Source: Gyrodactylus bullatarudis (taxonomy: Eukaryota; Platyhelminthes; Monogenea; Gyrodactylidea; Gyrodactylidae). Taken from it: a DNA stretch of 64,000 nt. A model generated the notes under the pieces. The model did no database searches, was not told the origin of the DNA, and saw only the letters and a list, made by a program, of their open reading frames with translations. Position 1 is the first letter of the stretch. Each line of letters begins with the position of its first letter. The position numbers and the translations under genes are program-made. Positions 39,201 to 48,504 of the stretch are shown here, one piece after another. Location: contig SSNU01000310.1 of the NCBI GenBank assembly GCA_012064415.1, positions 434,001 to 498,000 of the forward strand. The letters are read 5' to 3'.

Positions 39201-41249
39201 ATATCGCTAAAAGTGTGTCTTTTGAATCGGTTTCCAAAGAAAATGTTGAGACATTGATTTTTGTAAGAATAATCATAAATTTCCAAATTTATCAAGAGAA
39301 TAGCTTCATATATACTCTTTCTGATTGACAGGAAACAGAATAATTCTCTCTCTGTCTCATTTGTATTATGAGAACGATAGCTATAATAAAATAATAATCC
39401 TAATTATAACTAACAGATAAAAACAGAAAGTGTGATAACTGAGATTTTCCGATTTTGAATAAATTTTACGAAAGGGTTAATTGTGGAAAAATATTAGCCC
39501 AGAATTTATTACCCTACCCACAAGTGCTGGAGATGTCTCATTTCCTTGTTCTAGAGGAAAGAATTCCTCAAGAATATTATGCCTAAATTCTCAGCTCATT
39601 AGGGAACAGCTATTCTGAGGAGACTGCTCAATATTTTGTTGAAAAGGATTTAATAGTCTTTCCTTCTTATCGACACAGCTCAAAGTTGTTCAATTTACAT
39701 GAATGAGTTTTAAATATACAGTTGAATTATCGATACAATCTAACCGTCAAAATATATCAGTCATTTGAGGAACATTTTTTTCAAGGCTAATCTTAATGCC
39801 AAATCGAGGATTTTGAATTTTTTCAGACTCCATTTTGATTCTGAGAGATTTTCATACTTCTTTTCAAATTATTATTTTTTCTCATACAGAACTTGTTGTA
39901 GTCTGGATTTCTAGAATTGTTGATCCCAAAAATGAGAATTTGTACATGAACCAGACAGCCCTTGGTTATAATTACAATTTTTTCTTGTTCACTCTTCTCA
40001 GTATGTTTCTACCATTCTCTCTGACTGTAGAGTATCATAAATTTTAAAAAAGTAAGATTTTTTTAATTTATGAGATTCCCACGTCATAGTCATCATCCAT
40101 TCAGTTGTACAGACACATGCCTTGTGTCTATTATATGGTGGGAGGACTTGAAATAGGATTTCCCTAGCCATCTTACACACTCAGTCTAGGCTGTTGACAC
40201 TTTTTCTTGAGACAACTCTCTTCCCTTATTACCCCTCGTCTATGTCTCTTTGATTCTTCTCCAATACATTTAAAATACTACTACTGCCCTTTTTTTCCTC
40301 CTCAACGCGTATGATAATAAATTTTTGTTCACTAGATTTTGTTTTTATTCAACTATAGAGGAAGGGATAGTAGATGGAGTCTCTTTCTAAATTCAAATCC
40401 CCCTCCTTTGAATTTTTTTTGGCAAAACGCCATTCTTTTTTCTCTTGGCATATATATATTATTCTGTACATCTAATGTATGTATTTTGAATATGACTATG
40501 TATATTTTTAGGGAGATATACTTAATTTTCAATTTTCTAGTTTGCTACTGTATTAAATTAATGATTGTAATTAATTTTTAATTTAGTTGATCATTTCCAA
40601 TAGTAGTCCATCTTTTTCTTGCCTGTTTGTTGAATTCAATTGTGATATCAAGTAATATCAAATACATTAACGAGTGATTATTTAGAATTACCAGCCAAAA
40701 ATTCATTCGATTATTGAATGAAATTTGTAGAAAAAAATATTTATGTCTAGTAAATTAGTAAAATGCAATAAGGCTTCGTTCAAAAACTTTATTGTTTATC
40801 ATCTTTAGTTGAGTTTCTCCTACAGGTGGCCTTGATAATTAATTATAAAGTTAAATTTAATTTTCCTTCCAACAGATCTTCAGATGAGGGATCAGATTTG
40901 AAACCCAATAGTGCCAATATTACTGATAATAATAAACCCAAAAGTCCGGTAAGTTGGGTAAAATCATTGAAATTTTCACAAGATTGACTCAACTTTTTAT
41001 TAGACATCGCCTGCCTATGTAATTTCGACTACTTCATCTACTTTTCAAATGATTGGTAAGCCTCATAAGGTTCTGTCCACAAGGAATCTCTCTACAGATC
41101 TTGTTAGCCAAGTTTTACAGACAGTCCCCAGCATTACAGTCAACACGTGTAATGAATCAAATGCTACTATGAATACCAACAGTAATACTTCAGCCTCAAA
41201 CTTTACTACGAGTAGTACAACGTTAACAAATCATCCTATTAATCGATGA
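12236..41249 (+). CDS. FAM102A: FAM102/EEIG1-like protein with N-terminal C2 domain, five exons
   Basis: Exons: 12236-12508, 22500-22819, 37768-38196, 40876-40948 and 41004-41249. All junctions are GT-AG and phases match at every join, giving 446 residues (human FAM102A about 384). Exons 1 and 2 encode the NT-C2 domain: LTSVPFVNAVFFAKIRIL, VHWKSEYTFKFKAY, then across the join EERGGNTFTKVGF and KYILEGYNGKKRQDNSMLVV, matching the family's LLEGY...RQDNS block. Exon 2 adds an N/S/Q-rich insert. Exon 3 is Gln-rich (about 44-48 residues in) with an SRNSSSESSS stretch. Exons 4-5 give a Ser/Thr/Asn-rich tail. Family members are linked to steroid-responsive or membrane-associated regulation; a precise role here is unknown. 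AATAAA sits just 3' of the stop. Further small exons in the long introns cannot be excluded. Confidence 0.88.
13512..13530. repeat. (CA)n microsatellite
   Basis: An uninterrupted run of about 9.5 CA units. Confidence 0.9.
14145..14180 (-). ncRNA. Decayed hammerhead ribozyme relative
   Basis: The minus strand keeps GACGAAACGCG and the following CUAUGCCUACC-type flank seen at the 1.4-kb hammerhead. The conserved CUGAUGA has drifted to AAAAUGA and helix II no longer pairs. It appears homologous to the 1383-1424 motif but inactive by core loss. Confidence 0.5.
17207..17261 (-). ncRNA. Hammerhead ribozyme core, left arm of the Penelope remnant
   Basis: On the minus strand this has GUG (17261-17259), AGU, CUGAUGA (17251-17245), GAAA (17236-17233), cleavage AUC (17222-17220), ACU (17219-17217) and CAC (17209-17207). 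This is the same layout and 55-nt span as 5022-5076. The base before AGU is U here and G in the other copy, which adds an A-U pair to helix I. Helix III keeps the AAGCUU palindrome. Confidence 0.65.
17545..17592 (+). ncRNA. Hammerhead core, right arm of the Penelope remnant (3' part missing)
   Basis: CUGAUGA (17568-17574) and GAAA (17583-17586) are intact and identical to the left arm. Similarity ends at about 17590, before the cleavage triplet and 3' helix I strand, so this copy cannot form the whole type I fold in cis. Confidence 0.6.
19055..19148. repeat. Short perfect-like hairpin with 25-nt arms
   Basis: Arms 19055-19079 and 19124-19148 are reverse complements except for about three bases (gcatag...actataacgttgttc), enclosing a 44-nt loop. 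This could be the whole of a tiny inverted-repeat element, or a precursor-like small-RNA hairpin within intron 1. I see no target duplication. Confidence 0.6.
22873..23616. mobile_element. Foldback element, copy 2
   Basis: A long palindrome: the left arm from taaagttggttgatatg (22873) to about 23130 is mirrored by about 23350-23616, ending in catcaattagtttta. The arms are about 90 per cent complementary by eye and the centre is unique. It starts 53 bases after FAM102 exon 2, so a spliced-out intron would carry a long hairpin. Confidence 0.8.
24117..24870. mobile_element. Foldback element, copy 3
   Basis: Near-perfect arms, about 24117-24380 and 24600-24870, are bounded by ctagttaatatgaagatg and its complement ending in actagcttta. 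The arms look much less diverged than in other copies, which suggests a recent insertion or arm-to-arm conversion. Confidence 0.8.
24898..25229. mobile_element. Foldback element, copy 4
   Basis: Only 27 bases after copy 3. Terminal arms of about 80 bases (gatgagaatttactatttttac and its mirror) enclose sequence related to copy 1 at 7.2-7.6 kb. Confidence 0.7.
26145..26166. repeat. (GA)n microsatellite
   Basis: A GA run of about ten units with one interruption. Confidence 0.85.
28374..28710. mobile_element. Foldback element, copy 5 (mosaic arms)
   Basis: The left end resembles copies 1 and 4 (ttagttgacatgaagataag). The right end resembles copy 2 (cccacttcatatcaaccaac). The two arms match each other only at the tips, as if recombined or strongly decayed. 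Confidence 0.6.
29117..29925 (+). pseudogene. Decayed coding remnant, possibly FANCD2-like C-terminal part
   Basis: A 123-codon frame (29117-29488) encodes HLDEIFNLILPPNQIRTFES and VLSDKLSSFVSSKIPELGHL. Protein-like pieces continue in shifting frames: FKKYNLAEVLIDL ... VLHHLCINTK near 29545-29620, VKFLKVLGTNAEYLYF near 29669-29730, and VFHGNTTKVHTGHKELVKL near 29814-29925. Order and spacing recall the C-terminal part of FANCD2 (the LLHHLC segment and a later F..GN block), the monoubiquitinated interstrand-crosslink repair protein. This likeness is from memory and weak. Stops and frame changes that no good splice site repairs point to a broken copy lying inside FAM102 intron 2 in the same orientation. 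It could instead be a live gene with unusual short introns. Confidence 0.35.
30040..30545. mobile_element. Foldback element, second subfamily
   Basis: The inner arms are inverted: ttgttgatttcaagatgtag at 30092-30111 against its mirror near 30353-30372. The outer right tail carries the aatcatgaattctcaaattta-type end seen at 39.3 and 53.5 kb. Boundaries are approximate. Confidence 0.55.
35873..36574. mobile_element. 702-bp inverted-repeat element with internal 21-nt repeats
   Basis: Both ends begin ctatacctt(t/g)tgcagttcg, and complementarity extends about 170 bases inward. Inside each arm a 21-base unit of the form gttaaggaagatatgaaattt is repeated about three times with variation. The centre carries unique sequence (36060-36400). 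A partial copy lies at 62312-62650. No transposase is encoded. Confidence 0.75.
38197..40875 (+). other. FAM102-like intron 3 (2.7 kb)
   Basis: Donor gtgagt, acceptor cttccaacag, phase 2. It holds nested foldback sequence at about 38383-39310 and otherwise nothing supportable. Confidence 0.85.
38488..39084. mobile_element. Foldback element, copy 6, nested in another foldback
   Basis: It starts taaagttggttgatatgaag and ends with the mirror atcaattagcttta, sharing its arms with copy 2. The sequence immediately outside (38400-38487 and 39085-39310) resembles the two flanks of the 30-kb and 53-kb second-subfamily element, so copy 6 appears to have inserted into one. Confidence 0.7.
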
Positions 41250-42266
41250 CAATGAAATAAAACTCTTTTAACTAAAATTACTCAAATCCCTCACCATCCC
41301 TTTTGATTTCCATTCATTTTTTTCAAAATTTATGAATTATCATGGTTATGGTGCTGAACTTGAAATGATTGAAAAACATTTTCGTACATACATTATTTCA
41401 GTAATAATTTATTACTCATGTAAATTCCCAAGGAAAAAATTGTGTATGTTTTATTATTTATACGTGTCTATACTTTCTATATTTGAGAAAAAGGAATTAC
41501 TTTTTTGTAAATATCCAATCACTACAACTAATTTTGAGCAGTTTTATAACTGTTCCTCGCTATCAATGTTACCGATGATGAGACTCTCATCATGAGAGTT
41601 GATATTCATAAAATCTCTTTTTCTTTTTTGACTAAAAACTTGATTTTATTATGGAATTATCCCCCTTCCTCCCTTCAACAGATCGAATTATACATTATTT
41701 AAGATCCTTTTTATTATTATTCTTATTGCATTATGAATAGAAACGAAATAAAAACTAACAAGATTATCAAAATATTACTAATAATAATATTGAATATCAA
41801 TGAATTTACATCAAGATGATTTAATTTTTTATCGGTGATACCTCGTTAATATTGTAACTGATTTGAGAAAAAGATTAAGATCAGATTATGATTATTACTA
41901 ACATTAATACTTATTGATATACTTATGATTGTTACATACACTTCAAATAAAACGATAGAATCTTTATCATAAAATATCAAAATCTTTAATTAATCACTCT
42001 CATATATTCAAGAAATTAGATAAGACCCGAAAGCCTGACCAAAACTGTTTTGAAAGCCATTTTTTTTGATTTGAATTTGCTTAATCATATATTTAATAAA
42101 AAACTAATTTTTGTTTGCTTATATTTGTTTGTTTGTAACAATATTTTTATAATCGGGGGAATCTATTTCTTGCAAATCTGATTAAACCTCGTTGATCAAA
42201 TAGTTTTTCTTAAAACACCACGGATTACACCTATTACCATCTATCCATCATAAGATCTTGTTTTCT
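41250..42266. other. FAM102-like 3' region and CK2-alpha upstream region
   Basis: AATAAA occurs within 15 bases of the FAM102 stop. The rest is AT-rich without gene features. The CK2-alpha promoter should lie in the right half. Confidence 0.45.
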
Positions 42267-43350
42267 ATGCCTGTAGTTAGTCATTCACGCGTTTATGCTA
42301 ATGTAAATACCAACAAACCGCCATCTTACTGGGACTATGAGAAATTCGACGTAGAATGGAAGGATCAAGATGATTATCAAATTGTTCGTAAACTTGGCAG
42401 AGGGAAATACTCAGAAGTATTCGAGGGCATGAATATTGAGACAAATGAGAAGTGTGTCATCAAAGTTTTGAAGCCAGTTAAAAAGAAGAAGATAAAACGT
42501 GAAATTAAAATTCTGGAGAATCTCCGAGATGTTCCAAATATAATCATGCTCAAAGCTTTTGTTAAAGATCCATGTTCGCGTACTCCAGCTCTTATATTTG
42601 AGCATGTTGATAATCGTGATCATAAGGAACTTTATCTCAGTTTCACTGCTCACGACATTCGTTATTATATGTTTGAAGTTTTGAAAGCTCTAGACGCTTG
42701 TCATTCCATGGGAATTATGCATAGAGATGTTAAACCACATAACATAATGATTGATCACAACAAGAGACTTCTACGTCTTATTGACTGGGGTCTCGCTGAG
42801 TTTTATCACGCTGGCCAAGAGTATAATGTTCGTGTTGCCTCAAGATACTTTAAGGGTCCTGAACTACTCCTCGACTACCAATATTATGATTATTCTCTAG
42901 ATTTATGGAGTCTTGGCTGTGTATTCGCTAGTATGATCTTTAGAAAAGAACCATTTTTCCATGGTCATGATAACTATGATCAATTGGTTAAGATTGCCAA
43001 GGTCCTCGGCACTAATGAACTTTATGACTACATTCACAAGTACGATATCAGTTTGGATTCTCATTTTAACGAAACTCTTGGTCTGCATACAAAAAAACGA
43101 TGGGAAAGATTTGTTTCTAATGACAACCAAGATCTGGTTTGTAATAATGCTATCGACCTGTTAGACAAGCTTCTTCAATACGATCATCAGACAAGACTAA
43201 CAGCCCGTGAGGCTATGGACCACAGTTACTTTGGTAAGTTGGAGTTGTATATTGAAAATCACCCACATATTTTCCTAATTCTTTTCTCTCCTTCCTTGTC
43301 TAGACCCTTTGAAGAAGGATCCTCTAAAGCCTATCAAGCAAGGTAGCTAA
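42267..43350 (+). CDS. CSNK2A1: Casein kinase II catalytic subunit alpha
   Basis: Constitutively active Ser/Thr kinase of the CMGC group. Two exons, 42267-43233 and 43304-43350, with a 70-nt GT-AG intron between them, give 337 residues (Drosophila 336). The ATG at 42267 gives [19 protein letters not shown], aligning with the family N-terminus. Seen: glycine loop GRGKYSEVF from residue 44, basic cluster [14 protein letters not shown]-binding Lys66, catalytic HRDVKPHN with Asp154, and [10 protein letters not shown] with Asp173. DWG in place of DFG is the CK2 hallmark. [16 protein letters not shown] and the tail [15 protein letters not shown] follow. Reading through the intron would give a false, unrelated tail, so splicing is required. 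It converges on ACTL6. Confidence 0.97.
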
Positions 43351-43856
43351 TTCTATCTTAGACAATTACTATACGATAAAGAACAAACATAATTCTTGAC
43401 CTGTATTTTGTGTCGATTTATCTCCTCTATCTCTATCTGTCCCTATCTCTCTAATGAAATCAAATATTATTATTTCCAGAATAAAAATGTAATAATTTTC
43501 AAAAAGAATTTGAAAAATTGCATTCACAATATACATTCAAATATTCATAAACACACATTACTATGCTTCTAAAGTATTCCTAGTATTCAATTGTTCTAAC
43601 TATCTTGATTTCCTTACAAAATACTCCAAATGCTTTGCAATTGCAAGGAGGATAGACAAAAATAAAAAACTCAATCTTGGTTTTAACCTAGACAAGAAAT
43701 CTTGAATATAAAATTATATTAATAAAATATTTGCAATTATCACACAGCCTTAACAAATATCTCGTTTGCCAATCGAGTGAAAATAAAGCCGAAGCGATTG
43801 ATTGTAAGAAATTTATTCATGTTATTAAAAAGAAACAAGGTAGAGGTAGATTAAGC
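43351..43856. other. Convergent 3' regions of CK2-alpha and ACTL6
   Basis: No gene. It holds AT-rich 3' UTR sequence of both convergent genes. The minus strand has AATAAA at about 43812-43817, a plausible ACTL6 poly(A) signal about 40 bases after its stop. Confidence 0.5.
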
Positions 43857-45283
43857 TCAGTTGATCTTTTTCTCCACGCAGGATCTGCCCATCTCATCGT
43901 ACTCATGCTTTGAGATCCACATTTGTTGGAAAGTTCCCTAAAATTGAAAAAGAGATTAATAAATATAAATCATAGCTAGTCAGACTAAACTTACAAGAGA
44001 TGCTAAGATTGAGCCACCGACCCAACTGGAAAATCTCTTTTCACTTACTGAGGAAGGAACATTAACTTTGACCCTCATGCTCTATAGAAAATAATGATAG
44101 TTAAAAAATTTTTAATTTTGTGATTAATAATGCCTACAGCGGGTGTCTTCATTGCCAAATCCTTTTGGAGACGATCACCGAATCCCATGAGGGAGCTGGT
44201 ACCGCCAGTCACAAGAATATTACTGTATAGACTGGGTCTTATGTCTATTTCACAGAGACCGACACTACTGGTAATAGTATGGCTCATGGACAACATAGAA
44301 TTACCACAGGCCTCTGGTAGAATGGATGGATCAAAGAGATATTCCGGAAGTTGAAATCTTTCACTGCCAAGATCAATGTTATAACCATTGGGAAATTCGT
44401 AACTAAGAAGTGGATAAGATTCGGACATGGACTGGTCTAATTTTTCATCACTAATCTGAACTACCGTATTCATAAAGTCAGTAAGGAGCATTTTTTTCAT
44501 AAAAGCATCGTAGGTTTCTGAAACTTGAGGTAAATTCTTTTTTTCCTTCCATTTAGGCTCCTCTCTGTCCTTAACTACTTCTTTACTGGCAACACGATAT
44601 GAGGGAACAACTTCAATTTTTTTACTTTCCAATAATTTCAATGTCTGTCTGAGAATAAAATCTCCAGCCAAGGGCGAGCGAACCGTTGCCTGTGTTAGAA
44701 CAAGACCATCATAAACTGGAATAGCAGTTGTGTGGATTGAACCACAGTCCAAAACTAAACTTGTATGTCGGCCATTCGCAAAGCATGTCATTGCAGCATT
44801 CTTTCCGATATACATTGCAGGAACATTGAATTTTTCAAAAAGTATCTCAGCCATTTTCTCACGTTTTGCCTTTTTATTCCAGACAGGCTCAGTCATGAGG
44901 ATAGGATGATTCGTTTTCTCATACGGAATCAAAAAATCAATCATATACTCGAGAACCTTTTCAAAGTTGTCGAAGTTTTCAACTTTAAAATATAAAAATA
45001 TAAGAACTTACTAAGTCCATCTTTCAAGAAGGGTTCTATCTCATATTTCTCTCGAGGTAAGAGTATGTTAGGTCCAATGATAGAATTTTTATTTAGTTCA
45101 CTAGGCGGAACAGCTAAATAGGATGGAATATCAAGTTTTGGTGTATCTTCACCGGCAAACCCACCGCGAAGGCTGAATGAACCAAAATCAAATACAAGGG
45201 CTCCGACTTCGTCTGTAAAGAACAAATATTGAATGAGAAAATGATTATAATTTGATGACTATGACAAAGAATTTACCTCCCAT
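43857..45283 (-). CDS. ACTL6A: Actin-related BAF53/ACTL6 subunit of chromatin remodelling complexes
   Basis: Actin-fold subunit of SWI/SNF (BAF), and in many animals also of INO80 and TIP60 complexes, in the nucleus. Five exons: 45283-45277, 45212-45012, 44982-44138, 44081-43995 and 43937-43857. All phases agree, giving 406 residues (human 429). Seen: N-terminal MGDEVGALVFDFGSFSLRGG with the phosphate-1 loop, FAGEDTPK, PVWNKKAKREK, FANGRHTSLVLDCGSIHTT (phosphate-2), [58 protein letters not shown] and the tail EKKIN. Intron 2 is just 29 nt. The first exon carries only seven coding bases. The start faces PGAM5 across 68 bp. Confidence 0.96.
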
Positions 45284-45351
45284 TTATAGCTTTTGAAATT
45301 GTACTTTAGAAATTGATATTTTCCATATCATGGTTTGTGTTTAATATTTAA
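45284..45351. promoter_or_regulatory. Compact bidirectional promoter between ACTL6 and PGAM5
   Basis: Only 68 bp separates the ACTL6 and PGAM5 start codons, which point in opposite directions. Transcription of both must start here or overlap the other gene's first exon. No TATA box or other core element is clear. Confidence 0.6.
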
Positions 45352-46312
45352 ATGAATCGATACTTCAAAATTTTTGTCTGTTCTACAGCTACTATTTCTG
45401 TAACTTCAGCTCACTTTAACTACTTTGGATGGCTCAAAAATAGCCTAGCCGGTATTAAACCATGGGATGATAAACTATTCGATACCTTAAGTAAATAATA
45501 TATTAACCCCACTAGTTGATAAACAACGTTCTCTCGTTCACGGTGATAAAAATATATACCTCATTCGTCATGGAAAATACAATACTGAAGCTGAATTAGA
45601 TTCGGAGAAAACTCTCACTGAGCTTGGGTGGAAACAAGCTGCCGAAACTGGAAAATACTTGAAAAATCAAAATATCAAAAATCCAAAGTTTGTTCATTCT
45701 GGTAAAATTCGAGCTATCGAATCTCTATGTGGCATACTGTGGTCTTACGATGAAAATTTTAGGCGGAAAATTATCAAGATGTATAATCTAGACCATGCTG
45801 TCGAATTGCCAATTAATGAATTGAAAAAGTTTTCCGCTCAAAAATCTTTAGATAAACCAAAAATTTATGAAAAAGACAATAGAATTATTTCACTCGTGTC
45901 AGTCCAACCATCAATTTTTGCTAGTCTATCCTCGTACCCAGTTTACATGACTAGTTTAATCAATGAAGGACCTCCAATTATTGCACCCAGTCCATGGAAA
46001 GACAGCCTTAAGCCTTCAGAAAGACAACAACACGGAGAAAAAATTGAGCAGGGTCTTGGAACAATTTTGAGTATTTCTTTCAATCAAGAAGAAGGACCGG
46101 AAAATCTGATTGTAGTTTGTCATGCCAATGTGATTCGCTATTGGCTATGTCGTTTACTCCAAGTACCTCTTGATGCTTGGTTACGATTAACATTATATCA
46201 TGGTAGTGTTTCATTGGTTAGCCTATACACTTATGAAAAAACAGGTAATGTAAGCGTTACAAAGATAGGAGAATCAGGTCATCTAAAGAACAATTTACTT
46301 ACAACAAGATGA
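45352..46312 (+). CDS. PGAM5: PGAM5-like Ser/Thr phosphatase, mitochondrial
   Basis: Histidine-phosphatase fold protein that dephosphorylates Ser/Thr at the mitochondrial membrane. Exons 45352-45490 and 45516-46312 with a 25-nt intron (gtaaat ... ccactag, branch-like tattaac) give 311 residues. Without splicing a TAA ends the frame at once. Seen: a hydrophobic N-terminal segment (FKIFVCSTATISVTSAH) fitting a membrane anchor, a WDDK block, IYLIRHGKY with nucleophile His65, HSGKIRAIES with the catalytic Arg, CHANVIRYWLCRLLQVP with His249, and DAWLRLTLYHGSVS. Compared with the family there is an extra 58-residue stretch (bases 45781-45954) bounded by GT and AG in the same phase; removing it restores usual spacing (253 residues). 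UROD follows 504 bp downstream. Confidence 0.9.
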
Positions 46313-46816
46313 TCAGTTGTAAAAACTAATCGAAATTTGAAATATTTATATTCTTCTACTCAAACTTTCCAAAACACGATTTGTACAACTTGAGAAAATG
46401 TTGTTATTATATTAGTATTATTAAAAACTTCTCACTTAACTGTCACTCTTAAATTATAGTTGTTCTGATGAATGAAATTAAAAGATGCCATATTATTTCA
46501 ATGAATTTTTACAATTGGCCATCCCTAATCAGATAATATGTTTGAGAGATGAATTACATAGTATGTAATACATATGTATCATACCTGACCGTCTCAATAA
46601 CACTATGCTACTAAATCTCATTGAGTTAAGACACTCGAGGGATCCGAGTTGGATTCTATTTTCCTGGAAAATTTTTCCATTTTATTAACAGAAACTCTGT
46701 TAAATTTAAACAGTTAAAAAAACTGTTTTTCAAATTAAATTAAATCCTGTTGAATCCATCAAAACAAAAATAGTACCTAACGGAACTTTGTTACGACTAA
46801 TCACAAATTTGAAAAA
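46313..46816. other. Spacer between PGAM5 and UROD
   Basis: 504 bp of AT-rich sequence with no gene. It presumably holds the PGAM5 3' end and the UROD promoter. Confidence 0.45.
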
Positions 46817-47911
46817 ATGGAAAATGAGATTAATAGTAAATTTCCAAAATTAATAAATGATAACATCATTCGAGCTGCATTGGGAAAGAAATGCGATAGA
46901 ATTCCAATATGGATTATGCGACAAGCTGGTAGATATTTACCCGAATTTCGTAATTTAAGAAAAGATCATGATTTTTTTGAAATCTGCCAGACACCTGAAT
47001 TAGCTTGTGAAGTTACTCTTCAGCCAATAAGACGCTTCGATTTTGATGCTTCTATTATATTTTCCGACATATTGGTTATTCCTCAAGCTCTTGGAATGGA
47101 AGTTCAAATGCTTCCAGGCAAAGGTCCTGTTTTCCCGAGTCCCCTCATTGATCCAAAATGCCTCGAAAGACTTGACATTAATGCTGACATGAGCGAAAAA
47201 CTAAAATACGTATATGACGCCATCACTTTGACGAGAACAAAACTTGAAGGTAAAGTCCCCCTAATTGGTTTCGCTGGTGCTCCATGGACGTTAATGGCAT
47301 ACATGATTGAAGGCGAGGGAAGTAAGACCCAATCGAAAGCTAAAAAATGGTTGTACTTGTATCCTGAAGAATCTATCAAGTTGTTAAGCCTTTTGACAAT
47401 TAAAATTATTGATTATCTTGTCTGTCAAGCATTAGGAGGTGCTCAGCTGTTGCAAGTGTTTGAGTCTAGTGCTGGTTATCTGGATCGAGAAAATTTTATT
47501 GAATTTGCTCTTCCATGCATTAGAAAAATTGCTTTGGATGTCAGACAAAAGTTGCGTGAAGAACATGGTTTTAAAGAATGTCCCCCTATGATTGTCTTTG
47601 CCAAAGATGCTCATTTTGTGTTACAAGAACTTTTTGATTCCGGTTACGAAGTTGTCGGTCTTGACTGGACTATCGATACATCAATTGCTCAAAAGTTAAA
47701 GACGGAAAAGTCCATATCCATACAGGGAAACTTGGATCCATGTGCCCTCTATGCGTCAGATGAAGATCTCAAAGCTAAAGCAACCAGAATGATCAAGAAC
47801 TTGGGTACTTCAAGGTACATTTGCAACCTTGGCCATGGAATTTACCCAGACATGGACCCTGAAAAGGTCAAAGTGCTTGTTGATCATGTCCATACTATTA
47901 AACTAGATTAG
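46817..47911 (+). CDS. UROD: Uroporphyrinogen decarboxylase
   Basis: Removes four carboxyl groups from uroporphyrinogen III to make coproporphyrinogen III, the fifth step of haem synthesis, in the cytosol. It is a single uninterrupted exon of 364 residues (human 367), starting at the ATG after a run of A. Signature motifs: IPIWIMRQAGRYLPEFR with Arg35 and Arg39, DASIIFSDILVIPQALGM with the catalytic Asp84, GFAGAPWTLMAYMIEG, ALGGAQLLQVFESSAG, QGNLDPCALYA and NLGHGIYPDMDPEKV. All catalytic positions are kept. The lack of introns contrasts with its neighbours but is not by itself evidence of a retrocopy. Its presence means that the organism retains at least this step of haem synthesis. Confidence 0.98.
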   Translation: MENEINSKFPKLINDNIIRAALGKKCDRIPIWIMRQAGRYLPEFRNLRKDHDFFEICQTPELACEVTLQPIRRFDFDASIIFSDILVIPQALGMEVQMLPGKGPVFPSPLIDPKCLERLDINADMSEKLKYVYDAITLTRTKLEGKVPLIGFAGAPWTLMAYMIEGEGSKTQSKAKKWLYLYPEESIKLLSLLTIKIIDYLVCQALGGAQLLQVFESSAGYLDRENFIEFALPCIRKIALDVRQKLREEHGFKECPPMIVFAKDAHFVLQELFDSGYEVVGLDWTIDTSIAQKLKTEKSISIQGNLDPCALYASDEDLKAKATRMIKNLGTSRYICNLGHGIYPDMDPEKVKVLVDHVHTIKLD

Positions 47912-48504
47912 CCGAATTAGCCAGTGAATTAAGAAAAAGTAAACAATACAGCTTTTTTGTAACAAATGTTTGTATTTGCATTTTTTCTTTCTGTGGCTGG
48001 CCATATTAAACAAATAGAACAAGGCATAATAGAAATGTAATAATAATTCATCCTCTTTCAGTTTGCTGTGCTTTTGAGTTTAGTTTTTGTTTGAGCTTGT
48101 TTGTAAAAATATAAATCAATATAAATAGATAATATAGAGATTCTCTATCATTTTCACCAGTAAATGCATTCCATCTAGGACATGAGAGATGATTATCGGA
48201 TCGACGGGTTCTTTTACTTTCAACAAGTATTTGAGTTGGCTAGGATATTTCGGTATTTGGAAAAGATTTATCATTCGAATGTTCTTGTGTAAGGTGGGAA
48301 TCATATTTTGGTCATAATAAAATAAGGAAAGAATGTACGGGATCATGATGATGGGTGGGAAGGGATTTCGAGGTGAAATCAAAAATTACTTTAAAAGCTG
48401 CTTGTATAGAAAATAATTGAATAAAGTAAAGCATTTTTTACAGAGAGTTAAGGTATCATATTTTTGAAACAAGATTGGAATGATTTTTTATTAGAGAAAT
48501 AGTT
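47912..48504. other. Convergent 3' regions of UROD and the HMG-box gene
   Basis: No gene features; AT-rich 3' UTR sequence of both genes. Confidence 0.45.

Noticed and set aside
41332..41595. 87-codon frame downstream of the FAM102-like gene
   Set aside because: AT-rich chance frame in 3' flanking DNA, with no domain, homologue or splice context.
42258..42266. Start of CK2-alpha three codons earlier
   Set aside because: That codon is TTG. The in-frame ATG at 42267 gives the expected family N-terminus.
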